Below, one piece after another: positions 35,526-45,852 of a DNA stretch of 64,000 nt. The translations under genes were made by a program, and so were the position numbers. Location: the NCBI GenBank assembly GCA_027943335.1, contig BSBK01009267.1:248001-312000 (forward strand), written 5' to 3'. Within the stretch, counting starts at the first letter, position 1. Each line of letters starts with the position of its first letter. Source of the DNA: Chamaecyparis obtusa. Taxonomy: Eukaryota > Streptophyta > Pinopsida > Cupressales > Cupressaceae. The notes beneath the pieces are model-generated. The model worked only from the letters and a program-made list of their open reading frames with translations. It did not search any database and was not told the origin of the DNA.

Positions 35526-36455
35526 CCAATGAGGTTTTCTTTGGAATTGGTCTTTTGATTTGGAAAATTGTTGTTTTTAAATGAAGAGATTAAAAATATA
35601 AGATTGATCTTTGTATGGATATCTCTCACTTGTCTTATGTTTTGTCAAACAAAAAATCATGAATACACTTGTCTCTTTTTAACCCTTAACACAAAATGTT
35701 TGATTTTGAAAGAGCGTTATCATAGGTTTTGCACAAAAAGACACTTCAAGAAATTTACCTAGCTCAAGATTGGTTCGTAAACATGGATCTATTAGGTATT
35801 ATTTGCTAAGTTAATAAGGTTTTAATCAATATTCCATTCAAAATGGATATTAAACTTTCATCCTCCAAGTATATTAAGAGGCTTCCCACCATCGGTATAT
35901 TAGAGTTTTGCGCAATCCATGAGGACTACTCGAGGAAGTTTGAAAATTTAGTATCCTTTTTTTGCACACCCCATTAAGGATGTATGTATTTTGTTTTATA
36001 GTGGGTTGGATTGTCCTAGAAAAAGAAAGTGTATCCCACTTTGGGCTATCCCTCTCACTAGCCCTTGTAAGGAAAATCTCAGGAGGGGAACCGAACTAAA
36101 GATCTAGCATGTTCATAGAAAGAAAGGAAATGGAGTTAAGGAATAGTTTTTGGGAATTTGATTCACCAAAAGGTGAAGAGCATATCCCTAAATTTTTCTT
36201 AATTTCCCAGACACCATAAAGAATGTCCAATTACCAACCCACTTGTACGCAAATTAGATGTCTAACAACTAAAAATGATAAATTAACTATTAAAGCCAAT
36301 GAATCTATCTAATGCAAACACAACGAAGAATGCAAAGTAACTATGAAATGATGAAACTAATTTAATTACCTTCACCTACCATGTAGCTTGTCTTCATTGT
36401 CCTCCTAGCTTTGATTTCTTGAAGATGTTGAGCTCTCAGATTTCGAAAATGAAGC
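35526..36455 (-). other. TatM leader upstream of gag
   Basis: No gene seen. 35526-36245 is collinear with TatP 46500-47229, including the box TATGCTCTTCACCTTTTGGTG. From 36246 to 36455 it no longer matches TatP and instead runs into the PBS of LTR C. Confidence 0.7.
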
Positions 36456-36475
36456 CTTCTCCCAAGATGCTACCA
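36456..36475 (-). other. Primer-binding site next to LTR C
   Basis: On the minus strand TGGTAGCATCTTGGGAGAAG begins three bases after the LTR C end (CTCCACA). It differs from the PBS beside LTR B. Confidence 0.65.
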
Positions 36476-36478
36476 AAG

Positions 36479-37391
36479 TGTGGAGATTGAATGAAATTGA
36501 GTGCACAATAGCTTATGCAAACTAATGGATGAAATGCAAATGAAATGGTGATTGCTATGGAATGCTTGATTGCTTGAATGCTTGGATGCTTGTTATCAAA
36601 AATACCTATTAGCTCTCAAATGAGAAATGAGGCTCCTTTTATAGATTTTTGGAGGATCTAGGCCTAGGTAGCACAATCCTATGGTTGAGAATGAAAGGTG
36701 GAAGATCCTAGGGCTAGGATTGACTTGGTTGAAGGAGTTGAGAGAAAGGGGGACGTAATTGGAATGTGAGAGGAAGAATAGGGATGATGTTCCTCTCACA
36801 TTGACATGGACGAGAAGAAGTTGGAAGGAAAAGACACATGTCAAGTGTCTCACAAAGACCAAAGAGATAAAGGGGGAGAGACATTTTCATCATGAGGACT
36901 CTTTGTACAAGTGTCCCATGAGTCACCTTTGACCCTTAGAGGTGGCTTGAGAAGCCCCTTAGGAATATGGAATGTCTCTTGACTTGGTTGTTGAGAGGAC
37001 ATGTGGTCATGAGACCAAGTCCTATGAGGCCACATAGTCCTTAAGAATATGACATGTGTGGGTGAGGATAAATATAAATAAATAATTAATAATAATTATT
37101 TATTTTAGCCAAGGTGATGTGTTAGGTGACTAGGTGGATGAAGTGAATTAGAAGACTTAGTCATATTTAGGTGATTGTGTATTTAATTAAATCACTTTAA
37201 TAGACTATTTAGAAGACTTAGGATATAGAATTAGACTATAGTGAGTTTATTTAAATAAATTGAATAATTTATTTAATAAATAGAGGAATAATTATTAATT
37301 AAATAATAAATATTTAATTAATTTATCAAGTCAATAGTAATTAAATAATAAATATTTAATTAATTAATGAAGCCATTTTTAGGTGTATACA
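36479..37391 (-). repeat. LTR C: an unrelated LTR inside TatM
   Basis: 913 bp. On the minus strand it reads TGTATACACC...CTCCACA. It has a PBS on its 5'-internal side and a polypurine tract on its 3'-internal side, so it could act as either LTR. Its sequence differs from LTRs A and B, and it has an AT-rich block at 37060-37380. I found no second copy in the window. Confidence 0.8.
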
Positions 37392-37412
37392 TTTTGCCCC
37401 TCTTTGAAATAA
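37392..37412 (-). other. Polypurine tract beside LTR C
   Basis: On the minus strand TTTCAAAGAGGGGCAAAA directly precedes the LTR start TGTATACACC. Confidence 0.72.
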
Positions 37413-37693
37413 TGTGTGTATCACATTGTTTCAAAGAAAATTTAAGAAAATTTCAAGCATTTTTACCCCTGCCCTAGACAATGTCTTAGATGACCTATGC
37501 GTGCCCCCTCGAGAGATTGATTGACAAAAAAGATTATTTGAATGTTTATTGGATTATTTTTTTATTTTGTAATTTTGTTTTGTTGTGCAATCAATCTCAT
37601 GAAAGAACAGTAGAAATGATGAAGGAAAATGGGGTGGAATGGAAGAAAAATGATAGATAGGGTCCACACACCAAGCACATCGGGTCCATAAGC

Positions 37694-37702
37694 TATAAAT
37701 AG
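37694..37702 (+). promoter_or_regulatory. TATA box of antisense PMD-2
   Basis: TATAAATAG is a near-ideal plant TATA box. It lies 91 bp before an ATG in a good context (GCCACCATGATG, ATG at 37785). Confidence 0.7.
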
Positions 37703-37784
37703 GGCTAAGGGGTCCACAATAGGCTCATTGTGCACACTTGTCATTGGGAGATCAGAGCGTGAGAGAGAGAAGAGAAGAGCCACC

Positions 37785-40764
37785 ATGATGTCATTCTAGT
37801 TGTCAGATCACTACTTTGAGAGAGTCAAACGCTTCCAATGACCACCCGATTCAGGTGAACTGGTAGGTGACTCGATCCTCCTTGGTAATTACATGATTTG
37901 ATGCATGTTAGAGTAGAATTTTAGCATGTTTAGGATAGATTGAATGGTAGATTAGATTAGGAATTTTTCTTGTTGTGAGGCATGGAATGAATGCACAGTT
38001 TCGGCGCACCAATATGTAGGAACTAGGAACATTTGCACAGAAAAATACAACATTCTGCGCATACGTGTTGGAAAACTATGCATTCAAACTAGAGGAAAGT
38101 TAGAGTTGCGCAAGTGTGAAATAAAAATGCACATTTCAAAAATCAGTGCATTTGTGCATATTTGTGCTGCAAATGGTTGATAAAATTGTGCTTTTGTCCA
38201 AATCTGCACATTCATTCAGAATTATTGCGCAAATGTGAAGAAAAATTGGGCATAGGATAAAACCTATGCAAATGTTAAAGAATGCTATGCATACATGTTT
38301 TAATGTTGCGCATGTGTTTGAAGTGATAGAATGTGGGAAAACTAGATAGTCAATTAGGTCAAACTTGATGTCGATAAGCTGATTAGATCTGTCAATGTTG
38401 GATTTTGATTTATTTGATCAAGATAGGCAACATTGTAGCATGTTCGCTAGTTAACCAGTCTTGAATGTAGACAATTGATAGAATCATCTGTTGAAACACG
38501 TGATAAGAACATGTTTATATTTGATATGATAGGATAGATAGATGGATAGATCAGTTTATCAAAATCTGATAGGTTGATTGTTTGTTGACTTGAATAGGAG
38601 GATATTATAGATAGTCTGATGTCATGGGAGAGATACCCTATGACTTGGAATCTGAGACCGACGTTGTTGGAGATGGATAGAATGTTGATTGGAGCATCCG
38701 GATTATATTATGTGATTTACATGCCTGAGATTCGAGTGAATCTGAGTATGATGACAGCATTAGTAGAGCGATGGCACTCAAAGACAAGTACCTTCCATCC
38801 TCCGACAGGGCAGATGATAGTGACACTAGGGGATGTATATCACATCCTCTGGCTTCCCATCACAGGAGAGTTAGTTCAGTATGATCGGCACAATGGAGTC
38901 ACAGAGTGTAGAGCCATCTTTGGGGATGAGGATATAGAGGATGGAGAGATTAGTTGGGAGGATATGGTCGATTTGTATGACCCTCTACTAGTGGTTATAG
39001 TAGGAGCGATTGGGGGATTTGTATGCCCTGATCATAGATCACATGGATTTGTAGTTGGATGGGGCCACACATTACAGTGGATGATGGAGGGGACCCGATA
39101 TGCTTGGGGGTATGTTTGTTTGCACATCTTTATCATGACATGCATCATGTGGTGTACCATAGGGGTGCATCATTATCAACAGGTGTGACACTGCTCCATG
39201 TTTGGGCATGGGAGAATATTACAGTGACTCGACCAGTGGCTATTAGATTTTAGGGTGCAGGGAAGCCCTATATTCATTTATACGCTTCAATTTTGTCTCA
39301 GGAAAAACTGGGCCATTTAGAGTTTTTCTAGTATACCTTTGATACACTAGACACAGTGACATGGAGACCCTATCTAGGGTGTGAGCCGTGGGATGATGAG
39401 TGGCAGCTTAGTTTTTGTTTTGAGTCACGATGGTTGATAGGATGGACACCATTTATCCTTGAGCGATAGCTGGTTACCTAGGTCCTGAGATAGTTTGGTA
39501 GGATACAGGGCATACCATAGGGAGTGATAGAACATGCTCACACACATCAAGAGAGACAAGATTGGGGGCCCATGGCATCATTCGATGTTTCTTAGTAGGA
39601 TTTTTTGGATGCCCCATTTTAGGCATGGTCGATGAGACCGATGATGTAGACCCAGGGATGACTGCTAAGTTGGAGAAATTTTTGAGGGATTTTCCAGTAC
39701 CGTAGATTACAGATCCAACAGCGAGGCCTCCAGAGAGAGATTCGGTAGAGAGATGATGAGGGAGACTCTGAGGGAGAGATAGACATGGATGAGGGAGATG
39801 AGGTGGTAGTGACAATGGAGGAGATGGAGGAGGAGATGGTGGTGGAGATGGAGATGGAGGGAGAGGGGATAGAGAAGGACCTCAGATGAGAGGAGGTGGT
39901 GTGAGGGCGAGAGGACTGATGCCACCTCCAGCTAGACAGGGATGGAGATAGCCTCCAGCACAGCCAGCTGTAGGAGTGCAACTATAGGTACCAGTCCCTT
40001 TGGCATAGATTCCAGTTGTTTTAGTATAGGGACCAGCTACATGGGTACATGTGCCATAGGTACAGGTGTAGGGATAGGATGAGGCAGATGTTTTACTAGC
40101 CTAGGGTGGTGTGGTACAGGGTGGTCATGTCCAAGATGATATACAAGATGAGGCTGACGCTGAGATGCCAGATGTATAGGCACAAGATGAGTAGGTGGAC
40201 ATGGACATCGGGGGATAGGATCCCTATTTATAGAGAGACACTGTAGAGGAGGAGGAGCTGGATATTGATATACTGCTAGTCAGACTAGCAGTTACACAGG
40301 TATAGGCAGAGTGGGTGCTAGGTCTAGAGAGATAGATTGAGAGACTAAAGCACCAGATGGATGTCCTTAGACATGAGTGGGATGCAGCAATTGAGAGACT
40401 CAAGGAGTCTGAGATGCTACTAGATGAGTTACAGAGGACAGAGGAACTAGGTCCCCATGGAGATAGCATGAGAGCCATGATACATGCCAGGAAGGTGATA
40501 TCCTACTGGCGAGAGGCATACAGATAGGTAGTCCTGAGGGATCAGTGGATCGGGAGTTATAGGGAGAGCTTAGTGGCGATCAGGATGGTAGTGCATGACA
40601 GAGGAGCACCAGCTAGTGGAGAGGGTGTGTCATCATGCCCTTTGAGAGCACTGATAGGTTTAGGAGGTCAGTGTGGATCCTTAGCATCAAAGAGTTTAGT
40701 AGCACAAGGCCACATTGCATCCCGTAGATAGCGACAGACAGAGTCTAGAGGCAGTGGTTCATAG
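37785..40764 (+). pseudogene. Antisense plant-mobile-domain gene PMD-2, broken
   Basis: It is a divergent relative of PMD-1. Exon 1 (from 37785) holds LSDHYFERVKRF against PMD-1 HEHQFEHGQGF. A candidate donor lies near 37852, and an acceptor GAATAG ends at 38597. Exon 2 has VERWHSKTSTFHPPTGQMIV, VYHILWLPITGELVQYD, GGFVCPDHRSHGFVVGWG, and VTWRPYLGCEPWDDEW. After frameshifts near 39100 and 39700 a tail frame (39961-40764) holds a coiled coil (ERLKHQMDVLRHEWDAAIER). That frame has 16 stops, all TAG, mostly where Gln fits. The function inside the element is unknown. Confidence 0.72.
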
Positions 40765-41890
40765 ATGTTGAGAGAGCGTCGTATACACTATTGTACCATT
40801 ATGATTCATTGTATCATTATATTTTGACTTGTTGGACACTGACTATGGACACATTTTTATTGATTTATATCATTGGACATTCGGATAGTTTTGTTATTTT
40901 ATGGACTTTATATGATGGATGCTATATGATTGACTCTATATATACAGTGATGCAGTTCTATCATGATTTTCTTTGATAATTTATATACATGTATGTAATG
41001 ACATATGCAGGATGTGATGATTGATTTTAATATGCATAGAATGTATGTCTTAGAATACAAAATGATTTATATCCGATTTGATATTTTTGATGCTTAATTG
41101 TTAATAATCATATGATGGTGATATAAATGCATGTCTTAAATGAGTTTACTAATGCTATGTAAATGAATAATATAATAAATAAATGATCTAAAATGCATAT
41201 AATGTATAATAAATGAATGATATAAAATGCATATGATATCTAATGTAATAAATGATAATGTACCTAAGATGATTGAATGTAATAACTGATAACATGATAA
41301 AAGAAAAATGAAATGAAATGATAGCTATAATAAGTGATCAAATTATATATAAATGAACACTCCTAATGGAGATAACATATATCTCTAAATGATTAAGTGC
41401 AAAATGTTAAATGAAAAAAGTCGTAATATGTCTGGTTGTCCAAATGTCCTCAGCTTAAATAACAATGTATTTGACACAAGAAGAATAGACTAAGAGAACA
41501 GATAACCTAATAAGAAAGGTAACCTATAAATCTCTATAAAAAGAGCACTGATATGTAAGTCATGAACTGTTTAAATGAATTGCAATATGAAATGAATGTA
41601 TCTCCACAACTTTAGGTAACATCTTAGAACTTCATAATAACTAGAACTTGAGTTTCATCATTAAGCTCGTTATGTTGAAAGAAAATGCAAGCATCATGGT
41701 ATACTTAAACTAGGATGACCTGAGCACTTTTTGCATGGAGTTTAATATTGCAAACTTGACAAGCATCTAGGTATAATTGAACCAAGATGACCTGATTTTC
41801 ATTTGCATAATAGACAAGGAATATTTCCCCCCTTGATCAGGGAACAAATATTTGGATTCAAGGTATGTGATGGCGTATCACCATAAATAA
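40765..41890. other. Spacer between PMD-2 and the TatM 5' leader
   Basis: No gene seen. 41030-41400 is AT-rich with degenerate AATGCATATAATG words, like the stretch beyond PMD-1. No pol or gag lies between PMD-2 and the leader, so this copy lacks its coding core. Confidence 0.55.
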
Positions 41891-42343
41891 CATTTCTACT
41901 CGCTTCTACAAATAAGGGGTTTTTCAATTTTATGTGCTTGATTTCCTCAACCTTTCTTCTTAGTTAAAATTTTTAACACTTTTGGCATTTTGATTCACTA
42001 AAAGAAGTGAAGAGCATAGGCCTAATGCTAAACTTTCCAAACAAAGATAGGCTATTTTTAATTACTAGATTTTTGAAAGCACCAAAGCCACAATTTAAGC
42101 ATGAAATTGACAAAGTTTTAAGGCTTACCGTTTCCTTCTAGCTAGCAAAGGCTAGGGGTATTTTTGAGTTATTTTCATCTTTTTAATGCTTACCTTAGCA
42201 ATCGTTCCTTTCCAATGTGCTTTTCCTCCAACAAGTTAGTCAACAAAGCCAACCAAAGTGAAGGAAACAAAAATAAACTTGAAGAAACAAAGACAAAACT
42301 GAATACTTTAAGCCTTTTTTGCAAATTTTAATAAAAACTTGAT
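41891..42343 (-). other. TatM leader after the micro-ORF
   Basis: No gene seen. It is collinear with TatP 46066-46480, including the box GCCTATGCTCTTCACTTC and a CCCCTTATTTGTAG stretch. The match ends at about 41895. Confidence 0.7.
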
Positions 42344-42556
42344 TTAAGGTGAAAATATCCAATTTAATGAAACAAATTTAGTCTTGTATGCTTCTACAAC
42401 TTTGATGTAATGCTCATGTACCTGATTTTCTTGCTGTGAATCCTCAAGGACCATCTTGATATGAGCAATGTTCTCCTTTTTAATCTTCCTTGCTAAAGCC
42501 TTGCCTTCTTGATTAAATATGCTCTCTGGCTTTTTTGATTTTCTATGATCGGTCAT
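42344..42556 (-). CDS. TatM leader micro-ORF, 70 codons
   Basis: This is an intact ORF of 70 codons and a stop, located between the PBS and gag. It begins MTDHRKSKKPESIFNQEGKA and ends FVSLNWIFSP. It is basic at the start, then predicted helical with charged residues (NIAHIKMVLEDSQQ, YIKVVEAYKTKF). TatP has the same ORF at the same distance from its PBS (490 bp after removing TIR-2), the same length, and 49 of 70 residues identical by hand count. The ATG directly follows CTCTGCAG, a splice-acceptor-like motif. I recognise no domain. It could be a small regulatory or RNA-binding protein; that is inference. Confidence 0.7.
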   Translation of the reverse strand: MTDHRKSKKPESIFNQEGKALARKIKKENIAHIKMVLEDSQQENQVHEHYIKVVEAYKTKFVSLNWIFSP

Positions 42557-42589
42557 CCTGCAGAGTCATGAAATTCATTTTCTGACAGT

Positions 42590-43010
42590 CAGAATATAAA
42601 AATTTTAAGTTTATGTAAAAGTGCTACAGAAATGATTAAAAGCACTATTTAACTGTTTAAAACCACTATAGATCAACTCAGAAGCACTATTTAAACTTTC
42701 AAAAGTGTAGAAACAGATAGTAAAAGTGCTAAATAAACAAGAAAAGGCTTCTAAAAATGAGTTAAAGTGCTAGAGAAGTCTTCAAAAGTGCTAAGTAGTC
42801 AGGGTATAAGCATTGTTAGAATGTAAGATAGAAGTCAGAAGCATTTAAATGCACTATTTGACTATGCAAAGGCACACAAATTTGTCATGGAAGTGCTGAA
42901 ATAGTGCTGAAAAGTACTATTTAATTGCTTAGAAGCCTCATTTAAATTCTCAGAAGTGTTGTTTCACTATAAAACCGAGAGTTAAACATGCAAAAATTTT
43001 GACAAAAATG
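42590..43010 (-). repeat. Spaced AGCACTTTT-type words in the TatM leader
   Basis: On the minus strand AGCACTTTT, AGTGCTTTTA and similar words recur about every 20-40 bp between the PBS and the micro-ORF. They match the type of words in the TatP leader and in the PMD-1 intron. Confidence 0.6.
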
Positions 43011-43045
43011 AAGATTACGAGATTTTTGAAAAGTGAATCCTACTA

Positions 43046-43062
43046 CCCCACGATGGGTGCCA
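43046..43062 (-). other. TatM primer-binding site
   Basis: On the minus strand TGGCACCCATCGTGGGG starts three bases after the LTR B end (TATACA). TatP has the same site with one change. Confidence 0.8.
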
Positions 43063-43065
43063 TTT

Positions 43066-43938
43066 TGTATACTAGAAATAGTATCTTCATAGAATTAGTA
43101 TTTAACAATAAATGAAATAGAAACTAAATAAACCACACTATAGCATCTATTTATCAAATGAATGAACAATTAAGCATCCTATGGCTCTCTATCTAAGAGT
43201 ATTAATGTGAAGCTCTCAACAAGCTACCATTAATGACAATCCTAGAATGAGAAAATATGATAAGATAAGCTAATTAACTCAATTCCAAATAGAAATTCTC
43301 AAATTAACTCTAAATTTCCTTTCTAGCTATAATTCTCAAGAGGTTAGATGCAATTCTCAGATTTGTGGTTATGAATTATGATTGATTTTGGTCTTCATTT
43401 TATAAATTTATGCAAGGGTAGGGGGTGTAGTTGTGTTGATCATGATTAAGCTTGAGTTGAGTCTTTGGTTCCACCCTTTGAAGATAATTTAAATATTGTG
43501 TCCTCAAAGCTTGGGACAAGTAGACAAGATAAGTGGACAAGATGCTATTTTGGAATGAGTGATTGAGATCTAATTTGGCTTGATCCATGTGAATGCATTT
43601 CCTTAAATCTCATTGGTTGATTGATTTTCCTCCCCTTTTGGTTGTTGAGAGAAATTATGATTTATTAATTGATTTTAATTCATTTATTTAGCCATGTACC
43701 CCTTGAATGGGTTGATTTGATTTAATTTAAACTATACAATTAATTGAATTAATTGCACATTGATTTGATTTAACTTGATAAATACTCTTGATTTTGATTT
43801 ATCTCAAACCAAAGTTTGATTTTAATTTTGATTGGCTAAATACTTGTTTGGATTAAATTGCCTTAATTTTGCCTTGATTTTCCTTGATTTTCCTTGATTT
43901 CTCAATAAATTGATCTTGTCCATTTTTTAGTGATTACA
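43066..43938 (-). repeat. TatM 5' LTR (LTR B)
   Basis: 873 bp, nearly identical to LTR A. On the + strand it starts TGTATACTAG and ends GATTACA, followed by AGAAC, the right copy of the mutated TSD. Confidence 0.93.
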
Positions 43939-44341
43939 AGAACCATGGACTCAACTCTCACCTAACTTTGATCAACTCAACTACACCCCCTATCCTTGCC
44001 AAAATCTATAAAAGAAATGCATAATTCACTCATTAATCATCCACAAATATGAGAATAGCATCAAACCTCTTGAAATTTAGAGCAAGAAAGGAAATTTAGA
44101 GCTAATTATTTATAATTTCATTTGGAATTGAAAATTTAGCTTTGTTTATCATATCATTCTCATTTTAGGATTGTCACTAATGGAAGCTTGCTGAGAGCTT
44201 TGCATTAGCATCCCTAAATAGAGATCCATAGAGTGCTTTTATTCTTAATTTGTTAAAATAGCTTATTCTTTGTGGTAATTTAGTTATTTTAATCATTTAT
44301 TTTCAATACTAACCCTATGAAGGTACTTTTTCTAATACACA
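43939..44341 (+). repeat. TatP 5' LTR, second part
   Basis: It continues the LTR broken at 21302. It is the reverse complement of the left portion of LTR A or B and ends in TAATACACA, followed three bases later by the PBS. The two parts add up to about 880 bp, matching LTRs A and B. Confidence 0.9.
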
Positions 44342-44344
44342 AAA

Positions 44345-44361
44345 TGGCACCCATCATGGGG
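44345..44361 (+). other. TatP primer-binding site
   Basis: TGGCACCCATCATGGGG, one base different from the TatM site. Confidence 0.8.
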
Positions 44362-44708
44362 CCTTAGGCCTCGTTCTTTCAAAAATTCAAAAAATTGCAT
44401 GTTCCTAGGATTTTCCTTATTTTCTTCTCTATTTTATAGGTGACATAGTGCATTTGATCCTTTTTGTAGTGCTTTTACCAGTTTCTCCAGTGCTTTTGAG
44501 ACCTAAAACAATGCATCTACGAAATTTTTTTGCATCTTTACATGGAGTTTTAGTGCTTTTGATTTCTTCTGTCATCTATCTAATTTTCTTTCAGTACTTT
44601 TTCCTTGACTCACCAACGTGTTTGCATAATTCTCCAGCGCTTTTAATATTTTATTAAGGCCTTTTCTAAGTTTAACAATGCTTTTAATTTCTATTTTAGC
44701 ACTTTTAA

Positions 44709-45706
44709 GGGTATGCGCAGGATCATGGTATGCCAAACTAGGCCCTTAAGTGGCAATGAAATTTAGAAAATCAGGTTTAGGAAAGTTGAAATAAAAATTT
44801 GAAAAAGTTATAAATATTATATCAAAAATATGTAAGAAGAGAATTTGTACAAAATTAAATTTAGTTTCTAAGATACTAGGCCTTTTCTAAAAGACAATTA
44901 TTCTATATGTTGAAAATTTCAAATTTCAATGTAGTAGTATGAAAATTTCAGAAAAAAATAAGTAGGTGTATGTCTGACCACCTTAAACAAAATCAAATGA
45001 TAATACTTTTTTCCAAGATTCTATATATAAGTAGTAGACTCATGTCCAAATGTGACACATTTTTTTGTAATTTTTTTCCAAGTAAATAATTAATTATGAA
45101 TTTTCTTGTACAACTTTTCTAGAATACAAATACTCTCGTATCTGACCACGTTAACTTAATCTAAACTTTATCAAATTGAATTTTTATTTTATTTTTCTTG
45201 TAGTAGGAAAAGCATAGAATGTGACACATAGTTTGGATTTCAAAAATGTTATACAGTTTGAAAGTTATAGCTACTTTTCAATAAGTCTATCAATTAGGAC
45301 TAGAAAGATAACAAGTAGGTGTATGTCTAACCACATTAAAAAAAATCATACGATGATATTTTTTTATAAGGTTCTAAATAAAAATAGTAGACTCATGTTT
45401 GGACGTGATGTGTATTGTTTTGTATTTTTTCTCTAAGTAAATAATTAATTATGATTTTTCTGCTACAAATTTTCTTGAATATAAAAAACTCTCATTTCTG
45501 ACCACCTTAGCTTAGTCTAAAATTCATCAAATTGAAATAATTATTTATTATTATTGTATTAGGTGAAGCATATAATGTGATGTATATTTCAAAATTCAAA
45601 AATGTTATATTGTTTGAAATTTATAGTTATTTTTTAAAGAGTCTATCAATTTGGACTACTTTTTTAAATCGCCACTTTTTGGCATACTATGATCCTGCAA
45701 ATACCC
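44709..45706. mobile_element. TIR-2: second copy of the 1.0-kb inverted-repeat element
   Basis: The ends are GGGTATGCGCAGGATCATGG and its near mirror CTATGATCCTGCAAATACCC. The flanks are TTAA on both sides (44705-44708 and 45707-45710). It is 998 bp and in the opposite orientation to TIR-1 (1,000 bp). The same internal roughly 355-bp duplication is visible (AAGTAAATAATTAATTATGA at 45079 and 45434). It interrupts the TatP leader. Confidence 0.87.
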
Positions 45707-45852
45707 TTAAATATTTTTGCAGTGCATTTAATCTGATCCACAGTGCGTTTAAGTATTTAAATAGCACTTTCAATAGATTCTGTAGTGCATTTGATTAAAT
45801 TGAAAATTGACAAAATTTAACTTGTGGAAAATGATTTCTCTATGTCTACAGG

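Larger units (their letters stand above)
21303..43938 (-). mobile_element. TatM: 22.6-kb Tat-like Ty3/gypsy element inserted in the TatP 5' LTR
   Basis: Near-identical LTRs A and B bound it. Flanks are GGAAT (left) and AGAAC (right). The uninterrupted LTR should read GGAAC at this point, so each TSD copy has one transition. Minus-strand order from the right is LTR B, PBS, leader, micro-ORF, then a foreign-looking block (PMD-2 and LTR C), second leader, gag, protease, G-patch, RT, two RNase H domains, integrase, the antisense PMD-1, polypurine tract and LTR A. The dual RNase H and the CxYH...GH...C knuckle fit the Tat lineage. Confidence 0.88.

Noticed and set aside
38638..39981. Minus-strand Ser/Leu-rich ORFs over PMD-2
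   Set aside because: They are antisense to the GAT/GAG-rich PMD coding sequence and consist of low-complexity Ser/Leu. The + strand has the PMD motifs.
39961..40764. TAG read as glutamine (altered code or readthrough) in the PMD-2 tail
   Set aside because: Nearby genes of the same elements also have TAA and TGA stops and frameshifts, and plant nuclear genes use the standard code. Deamination of methylated CAG explains the bias more simply.
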